Of a DNA stretch of 35,272 nt, positions 16,226 through 24,514 are shown piece after piece. Both the position numbers and the translations under genes were made by a program. The DNA comes from Limnospira sp050045915 (GTDB taxonomy: Bacteria; Cyanobacteriota; Cyanobacteriia; Cyanobacteriales; Microcoleaceae). Under the pieces are notes generated by a model that had not been told where the DNA came from, ran no database searches, and saw only the letters and a program-made list of their open reading frames with translations. The stretch lies in NCBI GenBank assembly GCA_050045915.1, contig JBNGCR010000038.1, positions 1-35,272 of the forward strand, given 5' to 3'. Within the stretch, counting starts at the first letter, position 1. The number at the start of each line of letters is the position of its first letter.

Positions 16226-17569
16226 ATGAATAAAATTGACATCAAGCACATTAAAGAATGGGTCAAAATCGCCCTCGTCAACCTGGTGATGTTGGCGGTA
16301 TTTCTCGAACTCGGTTCGTTGGCGTTTTATTTTATCCGCAACAATCAGTTTTTCTACACGCGGGAACGGCCCCAAACCAGCCAAGATTTGGGATTAAATT
16401 TGGAAGGGATGAGAATGGAACTGTCGGTCGTGGAACGACTGCATCCCTTTTTCGGCTACGTTCAAAAGCCGGGGCCGGATTTTCGTCCGGGGTTCATGTA
16501 CAACAATTATGGATTTATTTCGCCCTACGACTATCCGTTCGTCAAAACCAACGAGAATCAATATATTGTCGGCGTTTTTGGCGGTTCTGTTGCCTCTAAC
16601 TATTCCATATTTGAAATTCAGAATAAAATTTTAGAAACCAAACTGAAGCAGATTCCGGAATTAAAAGATAAAGAAATTATCATTCTGTCCTTCGCGACGG
16701 GGGGATACAAACAACCCCAGCAACTTCTGATTTTAAATTATATGCTGTCGGTCGGTCAAGTCTTCGACATGGTAGTTAATATCGACGGCTTCAACGAAAT
16801 TGCCCTGTCCAACGTCAACAACGATCGCAAATTGGACTTGATGATGCCGAGTGCGGCCCACATCGAACCGCTGACGAGTCTGGCGAATAACAATTTATCC
16901 ACAAAAGCATTAGAAACACTCTTAAAAATCAAGGAAACGAAGCCGAGAATTAATGACGCGATCGCCACTTTAAAAGATTGCAACCTGGCATCCTGCCACA
17001 CCCTCAACTCCCTCCACGTCCGGCGACTCATTCAAGATTACCGCCGGGACGTGAAACGATTTCAAAGATATCAACAAAACCCCGACGAAGAAGGGGAAGG
17101 CAGCGTCTTTTTATTTTATCAGCAAGAATCCCCCTTGCCCGAACCGGAAGCATTACAAAAAATTATCAATAATTGGGTCAAAACATCGACGCTGATGAGT
17201 CAAATCTTGTCCGCCCAAAATATCCCCTATTTTCACGTCATCCAACCCAACCAATATTATCCCACCGATCGCGTCTACAGCGAAGAAGAACGCGAAGTTG
17301 CCTTCAGCGATGATAGTCCCTACGGCGATGCGATCGAAGTTGGGTATCCGCTATTATTGAATCGCATTCCGGAGTTGCAAGCCGCCGGCGTGACGGTTTT
17401 TAATGGGGTAAAAGCCCTCGACAACACACCGGAAATCATGTATATCGATGATTGTTGCCACTACACTCCGGCGGGAGAACGCCTGCTGTCTAGCTATATC
17501 GCCGAAAGTATTGTCAATACCCTGAATCCACAGAAAAAACAGCCGCCACAACCCAAATCGGGTTCGTAG
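16226..17569 (+). CDS. Membrane-anchored SGNH/GDSL-like protein, copy 2
   Basis: 447 residues from ATG 16226; an upstream TTG (16214) would add only four residues. It shares with copy 1 an N-terminal helix (about 14-36), 'GVFGGSVA' with Ser121, 'GGYKQPQQLLILNYMLSVGQ', 'NIDGFNEIAL', 'NIPYFHVIQPNQYYPTDR' and block V 'YIDDCCHYTPAGERLL'. Similarity runs through the whole length, so this is an old tandem duplication. Here block V has the Asp-Cys-Cys-His arrangement expected of an SGNH catalytic dyad, which makes it the likelier active copy. The C-terminus ends in a Pro/Lys/Gln-rich tail. An enzyme-plus-partner or two-substrate arrangement is possible; activity is inferred from motifs only. Confidence 0.7.
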   Translation: MNKIDIKHIKEWVKIALVNLVMLAVFLELGSLAFYFIRNNQFFYTRERPQTSQDLGLNLEGMRMELSVVERLHPFFGYVQKPGPDFRPGFMYNNYGFISPYDYPFVKTNENQYIVGVFGGSVASNYSIFEIQNKILETKLKQIPELKDKEIIILSFATGGYKQPQQLLILNYMLSVGQVFDMVVNIDGFNEIALSNVNNDRKLDLMMPSAAHIEPLTSLANNNLSTKALETLLKIKETKPRINDAIATLKDCNLASCHTLNSLHVRRLIQDYRRDVKRFQRYQQNPDEEGEGSVFLFYQQESPLPEPEALQKIINNWVKTSTLMSQILSAQNIPYFHVIQPNQYYPTDRVYSEEEREVAFSDDSPYGDAIEVGYPLLLNRIPELQAAGVTVFNGVKALDNTPEIMYIDDCCHYTPAGERLLSSYIAESIVNTLNPQKKQPPQPKSGS

Positions 17570-17596
17570 ATATCACGTTATAGCCATCAGCAGTCA

Positions 17597-17622
17597 GCCC
17601 TTCGGCAAGCTCAGGACAGGCT
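17597..17622. repeat. Short dispersed repeat (CCCTTCGGCAAGCTCAGG type)
   Basis: The sequence around CCCTTCGGCAAGCTCAGGAC, within TCAGCA-rich flanks, is a short interspersed word I recognise from other cyanobacterial genomes. It lies in the 185-bp gap between the convergent SGNH-like and GGDEF genes. Only one copy is in the window. Confidence 0.4.
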
Positions 17623-17754
17623 TTCAGCAATCAGCAAGGGCGAATTGCCCATCATCGGACAGTTCCGGGATTTTCAGATGTCCTAACCCCCCTGATATCA
17701 AGTTCGGATAATCAGTTTTCCTATAGATTTCACACTGTCATAGAAGTGCAATAT

Positions 17755-18900
17755 CTAAGATAACACCGCCCGATTGCGTCCGGACTGTTTCGCATCATAC
17801 AATGCCACGTCCGCCCGCTTCACCAAAGTTTCTACAGTATCGTCGGGTTGCGAGATGGAAATTCCGATGCTGGTCGTCACCTTGCCGACGGTCACAAACG
17901 AGTGTTTTGCGACGACATTGCACAGCCGATTCGATAGTATCCGCCCCTTTTCAGAACCCGCGTTCGGCAAAATTAAGATAAATTCTTCCCCGCCCCAACG
18001 TCCCAAAGTATCGTCGTTGCGAATATGATTTTTAATGAGAGTCGTGAAGGCAATCAACACTTCATCGCCGACATCATGACCGAAGGTATCATTAACGCGC
18101 TTGAAATGGTCAATATCGAACAGCATGACGGTAGTTTTCGTGCCGCGTTTGGTATTATTTTCAATCGCTTTATGCAAAACCGCCGTCGAAGCGCGGCGAT
18201 TGGGAATCCCCGTGAGATAGTCACTCATTGCATCAGTTTCCACAGACCTGAGTTTGACACTGGCTTGGGCCAGCTTCCGCTGCACCAGTTCAATGTAAGA
18301 AAGGGCAAGAATATAAAAAGGATGACCGGCAGCAATTTGCAGGTACAGGGGAAACAATTCGCATTGACTCAATGTTTGCCAGTCCCTACAACTGTAAATA
18401 CACAGAGGAATAAAAAAAGATAAATAAAATATCACTGAAATGACGCGGGCGTAGCGATGCTCCAGAAATAGAAATAACAATACATAGACTAAAGGAAACC
18501 ACTGGAGACTGCTGCTTGAAGCGGCCAACAACATGACCTTTTGCCCGTAGAGAAAGTTTTGCAGAAATGCCCCCATATGCAGCGCAAACGTGCCAACTCC
18601 CAAAAATGCGGCCAGCGTATAATACTTGTCTACATTCCACTGGAGGAGTATCAGGACGCTCCCAAATGCCAATATCAAAGCCGGATAACCAATGCGATCG
18701 ATGGGATGGACAAAGCGGAGAAGCCAAGCATCATTACCCCAGAGTATGGGAACAATGATAAGAGTGAGGATCGAAATCAGTTTCAGTACGTTAGCCTGGA
18801 GACGCTGAGTCTCATTTATGTCTGAATTATCCGATGCTATAAATGTTTGAGAAGACATGAGAGCTACATTTATGTTTGCTTGGCTATCAAAATTTAACAT
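17755..18900 (-). CDS. Membrane-bound diguanylate cyclase (GGDEF domain)
   Basis: 381 residues. About six transmembrane helices (roughly 35-205) form an unrecognised sensor module, followed by a GGDEF domain (about 225-380) that makes cyclic di-GMP from two GTP. The active-site motif is GGEEF in 'RWGGEEFILILPNAG', preceded by 'FDIDHFKRVNDTFGHDVGD', which supplies metal and substrate contacts. An inhibitory I-site RxxD (Arg-Asn-Asp-Asp) lies exactly five residues before GGEEF, so product feedback is expected. There is no EAL domain. I used the first ATG (18900); ATG 18858 is an alternative that removes 14 polar residues, and neither has a clear ribosome site. It is transcribed alone, opposite to its neighbours. 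Confidence 0.92.
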   Translation of the reverse strand: MLNFDSQANINVALMSSQTFIASDNSDINETQRLQANVLKLISILTLIIVPILWGNDAWLLRFVHPIDRIGYPALILAFGSVLILLQWNVDKYYTLAAFLGVGTFALHMGAFLQNFLYGQKVMLLAASSSSLQWFPLVYVLLFLFLEHRYARVISVIFYLSFFIPLCIYSCRDWQTLSQCELFPLYLQIAAGHPFYILALSYIELVQRKLAQASVKLRSVETDAMSDYLTGIPNRRASTAVLHKAIENNTKRGTKTTVMLFDIDHFKRVNDTFGHDVGDEVLIAFTTLIKNHIRNDDTLGRWGGEEFILILPNAGSEKGRILSNRLCNVVAKHSFVTVGKVTTSIGISISQPDDTVETLVKRADVALYDAKQSGRNRAVLS

Positions 18901-19251
18901 AATTTGTATTAAATTTCAATCCAAAACGACCCCTTAAACTAAATATGATGGCCAAATTAATACTATGGTTATATCCAAAAAATCGTCTTCTGTCAAGAAT
19001 GATGGCGAAACAATGATGTGCTATTTTCAGAATCGGATTGGATGCTTTAATACCAAAGTATGCCGGGAAGTTCAATTGCATAGTTAAAGGGCTGATGGAA
19101 TAGGGGACAATTTTGAGATACAGTTGAGAAGTCAAAGTCCCCCCTTTTCAAGGGGGATTGAGGGGGATCGATCGCCCGCCGCGTCATGATTTGCTGACCT
19201 CGGCGACTCTCCCATTGACAACCGCAAATTCGAGGGAGCGATCGCACTATA
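18901..19251. other. Intergenic region left of the repeat cluster
   Basis: No gene seen. It contains a C-run/G-run hairpin CCCCCTT(19140-19146)/AAGGGGG(19150-19156) followed by GGGGGATCGATCG, the same repeat type as at 11553 and 25168. The GGDEF promoter should lie at its left edge on the minus strand, but no convincing boxes stand out. Confidence 0.4.
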
Positions 19252-19390
19252 ATATAGCAACGGCCAAAGCGATTGGGACAGTTATGCTCTAACCCAGTCC
19301 ACTTGAGTGGACTTTTGCTATTAGCCTTGAAATTCATTTCAAGGCGGGTTTAAATTGGCAGAACAGTCCTAAGCGTCATGGCTGCTATAT
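19252..19390. mobile_element. MITE-like element with class B two-hairpin core (plus orientation)
   Basis: 139 bp bounded by ATATAGCAACGGCC (from 19252) and an imperfect inverse ending GGCTGCTATAT (19380-19390). Further inward the two ends still pair loosely (GATTGGGACAGTT against the reverse complement of 19362-19378). The core is stem 1 AGTCCACT-tg-AGTGGACT (19296-19313), a 10-nt spacer TTTGCTATTA (19314-19323), and stem 2 GCCTTGAAAT-tc-ATTTCAAGGC (19324-19345), followed by GGGT. Stems are perfect. It is the best copy of class B in the window. Confidence 0.7.
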
Positions 19391-19596
19391 CAATCGGAAA
19401 CCATTTGTAAAATTGTCTGGCCCCCAAACCCCCAATACTGGGGGCTTTGAGTCAATCAATTTTTCACTCATCATTTCACACTGCTATATCAATCGGAAAC
19501 CATTTGTAAAATTGTCTGGCCCCCAAACCCCCAATACTGGGGGCTTTGAGTCAATCAATTTTTCACTCATCATTTCACACTGCTATATCAATCGGA
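19383..19596. repeat. 99-bp tandem repeat, two full copies plus a partial third
   Basis: Copies start at 19383 and 19482, with a 16-bp remnant at 19581; the two full units look identical. Each begins TGCTATATCAATCGGAAACC, contains a hairpin CCCCCAATACTGGGGG, and ends in TTTCACAC. A third dispersed copy in inverted orientation is at 25196-25299. The junction word TGCTATATC is shared with the right end of the MITE just upstream, so the array may have grown by recombination between identical element ends. Confidence 0.9.
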
Positions 19597-19617
19597 ATTG
19601 CGATCGCCCAGTAGCCT

Positions 19618-22600
19618 ATGATTCCCCCCCTGATACCCGAAGAAACCCCAACCCCGGACTATCTCGATTTTTTATATCAACTCGAAAAAACCCCCTTTTC
19701 CGGAGACATTCGTGGCGACTTCGCCACCCGCCTCGTCACCGCCACGGACAACAGCATTTATCAAATCCTCCCCAAAGGTGTCGTCTACCCCAAAACCCCC
19801 GCAGATCTCGTTTCCCTGTTCAAACTCGCCCGCCAAAATCGCTACAAAAACATCACCTTTTCTCCCCGAGGAGGCGGGACGGGAACCAACGGACAATCCC
19901 TCTCCCCCGGCATTATTATCGACTGTTCCAAACACATGAACCGCATCCTAGAAATTAATATAGAAGAAGGATGGGTTCGCGTTCAACCGGGGGTAGTTTT
20001 AGACCAACTCAACGCCATTTTACAACCCCACGGCGTCTTTTTTGCCCCCTCCCTCGCCCCCAGCAACCGGGCGACAATCGGGGGGATGATCAATACGGAC
20101 GCCTGCGGAAAAGGATCGCGAATATACGGGCGAACCAGCCAGCATATTTTGGCGTTAAATTGGGTGTTGCCGGACGGAACCGAAAGCTGTTCAAAACCCG
20201 TCGATCGCGATACGTTAAATCACCTCAAAGGGCAACCCGGACGGGTGGGCAAAATTTACGATCGCGTCGATCGCATCCTCGCTGAAAACCAAGATAAAAT
20301 CGCCGAAGTCTTCCCGAAAATGACCCGATTCATGACGGGTTACAATTTGGCGAAAGTCTACTCTGACAATAACCAAACCTTCAACCTCAATTACTTGTTG
20401 ACGGGCTCAGAAGGAACCCTGGGAATGATAACCGAAGCCAAACTGAAACTCACCCCCATTCCCCAAGCCAAAAAACTGCTGGTTATCCACTATCAAAGTT
20501 TCGAGGATGCCTTGCGGGACGCGATGAATTTGTTGGAGTCGGAACCGGCGGCGATCGAAACCATCGACGAGACGATTTTAAACTTGGCGAAAGGGGACGA
20601 AATTTACCACGATGTCAAAGATTTTATTCCCGAAACCGGGACGATCAATTTGGTCGAGTTCGTCGGCGAGACTCCGGAAATTATTGGTATTAAAGTTAAC
20701 GAAATTTGTGATAAAATAAATGACGGTTTGGAGGGCGTAACGGGATATTACCTCGCCCGAGATAGCCGGGAAATTGCCAACCTGTGGAAACTGCGGAGTA
20801 AGGGTGCGGGACTGCTGGGAAATCAACCCGGCAATCGCAAACCAATCCCCTTTATCGAAGATACCGCCGTCCCCCCCGTCCACCTCGCCGACTACATCCG
20901 AGAATTTCGGGATTTACTGGCAGAATATAACCTACAATATGGAATGTACGGCCATGTGGATGTCGGCTGTCTTCACGTCCGTCCGGCGTTGGATCTGAAG
21001 CGTCCCCAGGACGAGGCGTTGGTGAGGGAATTGTCCGATCGCGTCGTGGCTTTAGTCCGCAAATATGGCGGCGTGATGTGGGGGGAACACGGCAAGGGTT
21101 TCCGCAGCGAATATACCCCGGAATTTTTCGGCGAAGAATTATATAATGCTTTGCGACAGATCAAAGCAATTTTCGACCCCGACAACCGACTCAACCCCGG
21201 CAAAATTGTCACCCCTATCGACAGCAACGATACCGTTGTCAAGCTGGAATCTCCGATGCGGGGACACTTCGATCGCCAAGTCAATTCGGGCGATCGCACC
21301 ACCTACGAAGGCGCCTTCAACTGCAACGGAAACGGCGCCTGTTTCAACTTCGATCCCGATGACGTAATGTGTCCGTCCTACCGCGTCACCCGCGATCGCA
21401 TCCACTCTCCAAAAGGGCGATCGAGTCTGCTGCGAGAGTGGCTGCGGCAACTCTCCAACAGCCAAACCGAAAACCCGGAAACCCCCGCTCCTCCGGCGAT
21501 CCGGTTCTGGAATACGGTCAAGAAATGGCGGGGAGATCCGGACTATTCCCATCAAGTATATGAAGGGATGCAGGGCTGTCTGTCCTGCAAAGCCTGCGCG
21601 AGTCAGTGTCCGATTCATGTCGATATTCCCGACATGAAATCCAAGTTTCTGAACCTCTACCACACCCGCTATTTTCGACCGATACGAGACTATTTTATCG
21701 CAAATATTGAAATCCTGTCAAGCTGGCAATCGATAAATCCGAAACTCGTCAATACTTTGACACAAAATAGCATCGCCAAAACCGCGACCAAAACCCTGTT
21801 AAACATGGTTGATCCCCCCGTCGCCAGTTTCCCCACCCTCCGCGAAGGATTGCGGGAGAGAAGCGTTCCCGAGTGGGATCGCGATCGCCTGTCTCGTTTG
21901 ACAGATACCGAAAAACAGAATAGTATAATATTGTTGCAGGATGCCTTTACCAGCTTTTACGAATCCCAACTGGTTTTAGATACCTACGATTTTCTAAACC
22001 AACTCGGATACACCGTCTACATCCCGCCCTTTTTCCCCAGTGGCAAACCCCTCCACGTCAAAGGATTTTTGCGAGAATTTAGTGCGATCGCCCGCCAAAA
22101 TGCCCCCCTTCTCCGCCAGTTAGGCGAACTCGGACTTCCAATTGTCGGAATCGAACCCAGCATCGTCCTCACCTACCGGGACGAATACCCCAAAACCCTC
22201 GGAATTTCCGAACCGCTACCGAAAATTCAACTACTGCAAGAATTTCTACTCGAACGGTGCGATCGCCTCCCGCAACTTTCCTCGACAGAACCCTATTTTA
22301 TATTCGGACACTGCACCGAAAAAACGGCGGTTCTCGATTCTCAATCCCAGTGGCAGCAGATATTTAAAAAAATGGGATTAGATTTACACCCGATTTCCAC
22401 GGGTTGCTGTGGGATGGCGGGAATTTACGGCCACAAAGCCGAACACTACGCCAATTCTCAAGGCATTTATAATATGAGTTGGGGCCGAAAGATAGCCGAA
22501 ATTTCCAACAATCAACAAATATTAGCGACGGGTTACTCCTGCCGATCGCAAGTCAAACGCTTCGGAGGCTTTCTCCCCCAACACCCCATCCAAGCCTTAC

Positions 22601-22623
22601 TCCATATAGCAGCATATATTTAG
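19618..22623 (+). CDS. FAD-linked and Fe-S-containing dehydrogenase (YdiJ/D-2-hydroxyacid type)
   Basis: 1001 residues, close to the length of E. coli YdiJ (a D-2-hydroxyglutarate dehydrogenase). It should oxidise a D-2-hydroxy acid and pass electrons through Fe-S clusters. Domains in order: FAD_binding_4 fold with 'RGGGTGTNGQSLSP' near 82-95; FAD-oxidase C-terminal domain with 'YGHVDVGCLHVRP' and 'GEHGKGFRSEYTPEFFG' (about 445-505); a cysteine-rich stretch 'CNGNGACFNFDPDDVMCPSY' near 568-587; a 4Fe-4S motif 'CLSCKACASQCPIHVDIP' near 653-670; and a CCG-type domain with 'GHCTEKTAV' and 'STGCCGMAGIYGHK' (about 897-935). All expected cysteines are present. Glycolate or lactate are alternative substrates. 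ATG 19618 lies just after the repeat array, with no clear ribosome site. Confidence 0.9.
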   Translation: MIPPLIPEETPTPDYLDFLYQLEKTPFSGDIRGDFATRLVTATDNSIYQILPKGVVYPKTPADLVSLFKLARQNRYKNITFSPRGGGTGTNGQSLSPGIIIDCSKHMNRILEINIEEGWVRVQPGVVLDQLNAILQPHGVFFAPSLAPSNRATIGGMINTDACGKGSRIYGRTSQHILALNWVLPDGTESCSKPVDRDTLNHLKGQPGRVGKIYDRVDRILAENQDKIAEVFPKMTRFMTGYNLAKVYSDNNQTFNLNYLLTGSEGTLGMITEAKLKLTPIPQAKKLLVIHYQSFEDALRDAMNLLESEPAAIETIDETILNLAKGDEIYHDVKDFIPETGTINLVEFVGETPEIIGIKVNEICDKINDGLEGVTGYYLARDSREIANLWKLRSKGAGLLGNQPGNRKPIPFIEDTAVPPVHLADYIREFRDLLAEYNLQYGMYGHVDVGCLHVRPALDLKRPQDEALVRELSDRVVALVRKYGGVMWGEHGKGFRSEYTPEFFGEELYNALRQIKAIFDPDNRLNPGKIVTPIDSNDTVVKLESPMRGHFDRQVNSGDRTTYEGAFNCNGNGACFNFDPDDVMCPSYRVTRDRIHSPKGRSSLLREWLRQLSNSQTENPETPAPPAIRFWNTVKKWRGDPDYSHQVYEGMQGCLSCKACASQCPIHVDIPDMKSKFLNLYHTRYFRPIRDYFIANIEILSSWQSINPKLVNTLTQNSIAKTATKTLLNMVDPPVASFPTLREGLRERSVPEWDRDRLSRLTDTEKQNSIILLQDAFTSFYESQLVLDTYDFLNQLGYTVYIPPFFPSGKPLHVKGFLREFSAIARQNAPLLRQLGELGLPIVGIEPSIVLTYRDEYPKTLGISEPLPKIQLLQEFLLERCDRLPQLSSTEPYFIFGHCTEKTAVLDSQSQWQQIFKKMGLDLHPISTGCCGMAGIYGHKAEHYANSQGIYNMSWGRKIAEISNNQQILATGYSCRSQVKRFGGFLPQHPIQALLHIAAYI

Positions 22624-22802
22624 GTTGGGAAACATTCTCTCTGTGTTCCTCTGTGCCTGAAGTGGTTCAAATTTCGGACTGTTCAAACTATTAAAAAATT
22701 CTCATTTTGCGGCACTGAAAGAAAGCGCTAAAGCGCAACAACGATCAAGTAAATTTTTTGCTTCTTGCCGATTGACTCTTGTCTCAAAAAACGAGATATT
22801 TA

Positions 22803-22920
22803 TGATATCAGATCTGGTTGTTTGGTTACATTAACTCCCCAATCATCTTCAGATGATTTGCGCTGTTAGCTTGGGAATTGATTCCCAAGCGGTGTGGCTA
22901 TTCAATCGGATTTGATATTA
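22803..22920 (+). mobile_element. MITE-like element with class A two-hairpin core
   Basis: 118 bp bounded by TGATATCAGATCTGGTTG (22803-22820) and an imperfect inverse TCAATCGGATTTGATATTA (22902-22920). The core is stem 1 AATCATCT-tc-AGATGATT (22841-22858), a 10-nt spacer TGCGCTGTTA (22859-22868), and stem 2 GCTTGGGAAT-tg-ATTCCCAAGC (22869-22890), followed by GG. The geometry is identical to the class B copy at 19296-19345 but all stem sequences differ with pairing kept. It lies in the 345-bp gap between the dehydrogenase and the acetyltransferase genes; no gene is seen in that gap. Confidence 0.75.
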
Positions 22921-22968
22921 TGACTATCCGGATTTGATATTTAATCATCAACTAATTAAACAAAAACC

Positions 22969-24084
22969 ATGCGTCTGATCTCGCTCGATGTGTTTCGGGG
23001 AATCGCGATCGCCGCGATGATCCTCGTCAACAACCCCGGCAGTTGGAATTCCATGTACCCTTTTTTAGAACACGCCAAATGGCACGGGTTAACCCCAACG
23101 GATCTGGTATTTCCCAGCTTTCTATTTATCGTCGGGGTGGCGATCGCATTTTCCCTCTCGAAATACGTCAAAGAAAACCGACCCCCCGAAAAACCCGTCC
23201 CGCCATCGCTTTACGTCCGGATTTTGCGGCGGTGTCTGCTGCTATTTTTATTGGGATTACTGATGAATGGATTTCCCAACTATGACCTAGAAACCCTCCG
23301 CATTATGGGCGTATTGCAACGAATTTCAGTTGCCTACGGATTGGCCGCGATCGCCGTTTTGAACCTGTCCCGGCGGTGGCTGTGGGGCGTTTCCATCCTC
23401 ATTTTGCTAGGTTATTGGGCCGCCATGACCCTAATTCCCGTCCCCGGTTACGGCGCCGGAGATCTCTCCCCCGAGGGCAATTTCGCCGCCTTTTTAGACC
23501 GGATAATTTTGGGGGCGGATCACCTTTGGCGGGGTGGTCCCTACGACCCAGAAGGACTGTTCAGCACCCTTCCCGCCACCGTCACCGTCCTGGCGGGTTA
23601 TGTCGCCGGCGACTGGTTGAAAACCCAACCCCAAAAGCCGCGAACCGCCATCAATTTTCTCATATTTGGTTTAATTTCATTAGTTGTCGGCTCCCTTTGG
23701 AACCCGTTATTTCCCATCAATAAAGCCCTGTGGACGAGCTCCTATGTGGTGGCGACGGCGGGTTGGGTGTTGCTGTTATTGGCGGCCTGTTATTGGGCGA
23801 TCGAAATCAAAAATTGGCAACGGTGGGGCAAGCCCTTTGAAATGATGGGGATGAATCCGATTTTCCTGTTTGTGGCTTCGGGATTTGTCGCCCGATTTCT
23901 GATTTCTATCCCCGTCAGCGAGGGGCCGGATGCCCCCAATTTGAAAACCTGGATTTACGAAACATGGTTCGTTTCTCTCGCCGGACCGCTGAACGGATCG
24001 CTATTATTTGCGGTGGCGACGGTCGTTTTTTGGTGGGCGATCGCATTTATCATGTACCGACGCGGCTGGTTTCTCAAAGTTTAG
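22969..24084 (+). CDS. NagX/HGSNAT-like membrane acetyltransferase
   Basis: 371 residues with about ten transmembrane helices. The N-terminal signature 'ISLDVFRGIAIAAMILVNNP' (4-23) and 'HAKWHGLTPTDLVFPSFLF' (35-53) match the heparan-alpha-glucosaminide N-acetyltransferase family, including bacterial NagX. His35 aligns with the histidine proposed to carry acetyl in human HGSNAT. The family moves acetyl from cytoplasmic acetyl-CoA across the membrane onto amino sugars; the bacterial acceptor is usually unknown. 'RIMGVLQRISVAYGLAAIAV' (about 109-128) and 'GLFSTLPATVTVLAGYVAG' are also typical. ATG 22969 begins directly at the conserved motif. It appears to be monocistronic. Confidence 0.88.
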   Translation: MRLISLDVFRGIAIAAMILVNNPGSWNSMYPFLEHAKWHGLTPTDLVFPSFLFIVGVAIAFSLSKYVKENRPPEKPVPPSLYVRILRRCLLLFLLGLLMNGFPNYDLETLRIMGVLQRISVAYGLAAIAVLNLSRRWLWGVSILILLGYWAAMTLIPVPGYGAGDLSPEGNFAAFLDRIILGADHLWRGGPYDPEGLFSTLPATVTVLAGYVAGDWLKTQPQKPRTAINFLIFGLISLVVGSLWNPLFPINKALWTSSYVVATAGWVLLLLAACYWAIEIKNWQRWGKPFEMMGMNPIFLFVASGFVARFLISIPVSEGPDAPNLKTWIYETWFVSLAGPLNGSLLFAVATVVFWWAIAFIMYRRGWFLKV

Positions 24085-24128
24085 TCAGAGGGCGAGGTGC
24101 GTTCCTCTTACAACTCCCGCCACTTTGG

Positions 24129-24153
24129 TAGCACAGGCATCTTGCCTGTGCTA
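24129..24153. terminator. Perfect 11-bp hairpin after the acetyltransferase gene
   Basis: Arms TAGCACAGGCA (24129-24139) and TGCCTGTGCTA (24143-24153) enclose a 3-nt loop, 45 bp after the stop codon. There is no T-run. This GCACAGGCATCTTGCCTGTGC word is a dispersed repeat common in cyanobacteria, so transcript-end stabilisation rather than classical termination is likely. Confidence 0.5.
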
Positions 24154-24238
24154 TCCTATAAAATGTCAACCCGTAGACTTTACATTCCATTTCTTAACAC
24201 GGCTCAATCTGACGGTCATTCAACCAACTCATAAAATC

Positions 24239-24514
24239 ATGGATTCTGAAACCGAACACAATCGAAAAACTCTGGAAGTTTCGAGCGATCGCGTCTTAAA
24301 ATTTGAAGAAATTTGCAAACTTTATCCGAAGGAGTGGGTGCTGATTGCCGACCCAAAGACTAACGATAATTTCGACCTCATCGAGGGAAAATTGTTGGCT
24401 CACTCTCCCGACCGGGATGCGATCGATGAGGCGATGTTTGAGTTTAACCATGTTCCTTGTGTGGCGATCGAATATACCGGGCCTGTGCCGGACGATTACG
24501 CAGTTATGTTTTGA
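24239..24514 (+). CDS. Small hypothetical protein paired with a retropepsin-like protease
   Basis: 91 residues from ATG 24239. It contains 'LKFEEICKLYPKEWVLIADP' (20-39) and ends 'VPCVAIEYTGPVPDDYAVMF'. I recognise the 'F-E-E-x-x-x-L-Y-P-x-E-W-V-L' pattern from small cyanobacterial proteins often encoded just before an aspartyl-protease-like gene, as here. No function is known; a toxin-antitoxin-like or adaptor relation is only speculation. An in-frame upstream start (24008) would overlap the acetyltransferase gene and adds no family-like sequence, so I rejected it. The TGA stop overlaps the first bases of a repeat element. Confidence 0.65.
   Translation: MDSETEHNRKTLEVSSDRVLKFEEICKLYPKEWVLIADPKTNDNFDLIEGKLLAHSPDRDAIDEAMFEFNHVPCVAIEYTGPVPDDYAVMF

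Noticed and set aside
19383..19596. Tandem repeat considered as a CRISPR or a minisatellite gene
   Set aside because: Units are adjacent without spacers and are 99 bp, and a dispersed copy has inverted ends. It is an amplified MITE, not CRISPR.
19413..19958. Open frame crossing the tandem repeat into the dehydrogenase
   Set aside because: It only exists because the 99-bp repeat lacks stops in that phase; the repeated peptide is not conserved and it overlaps the real gene in another frame.
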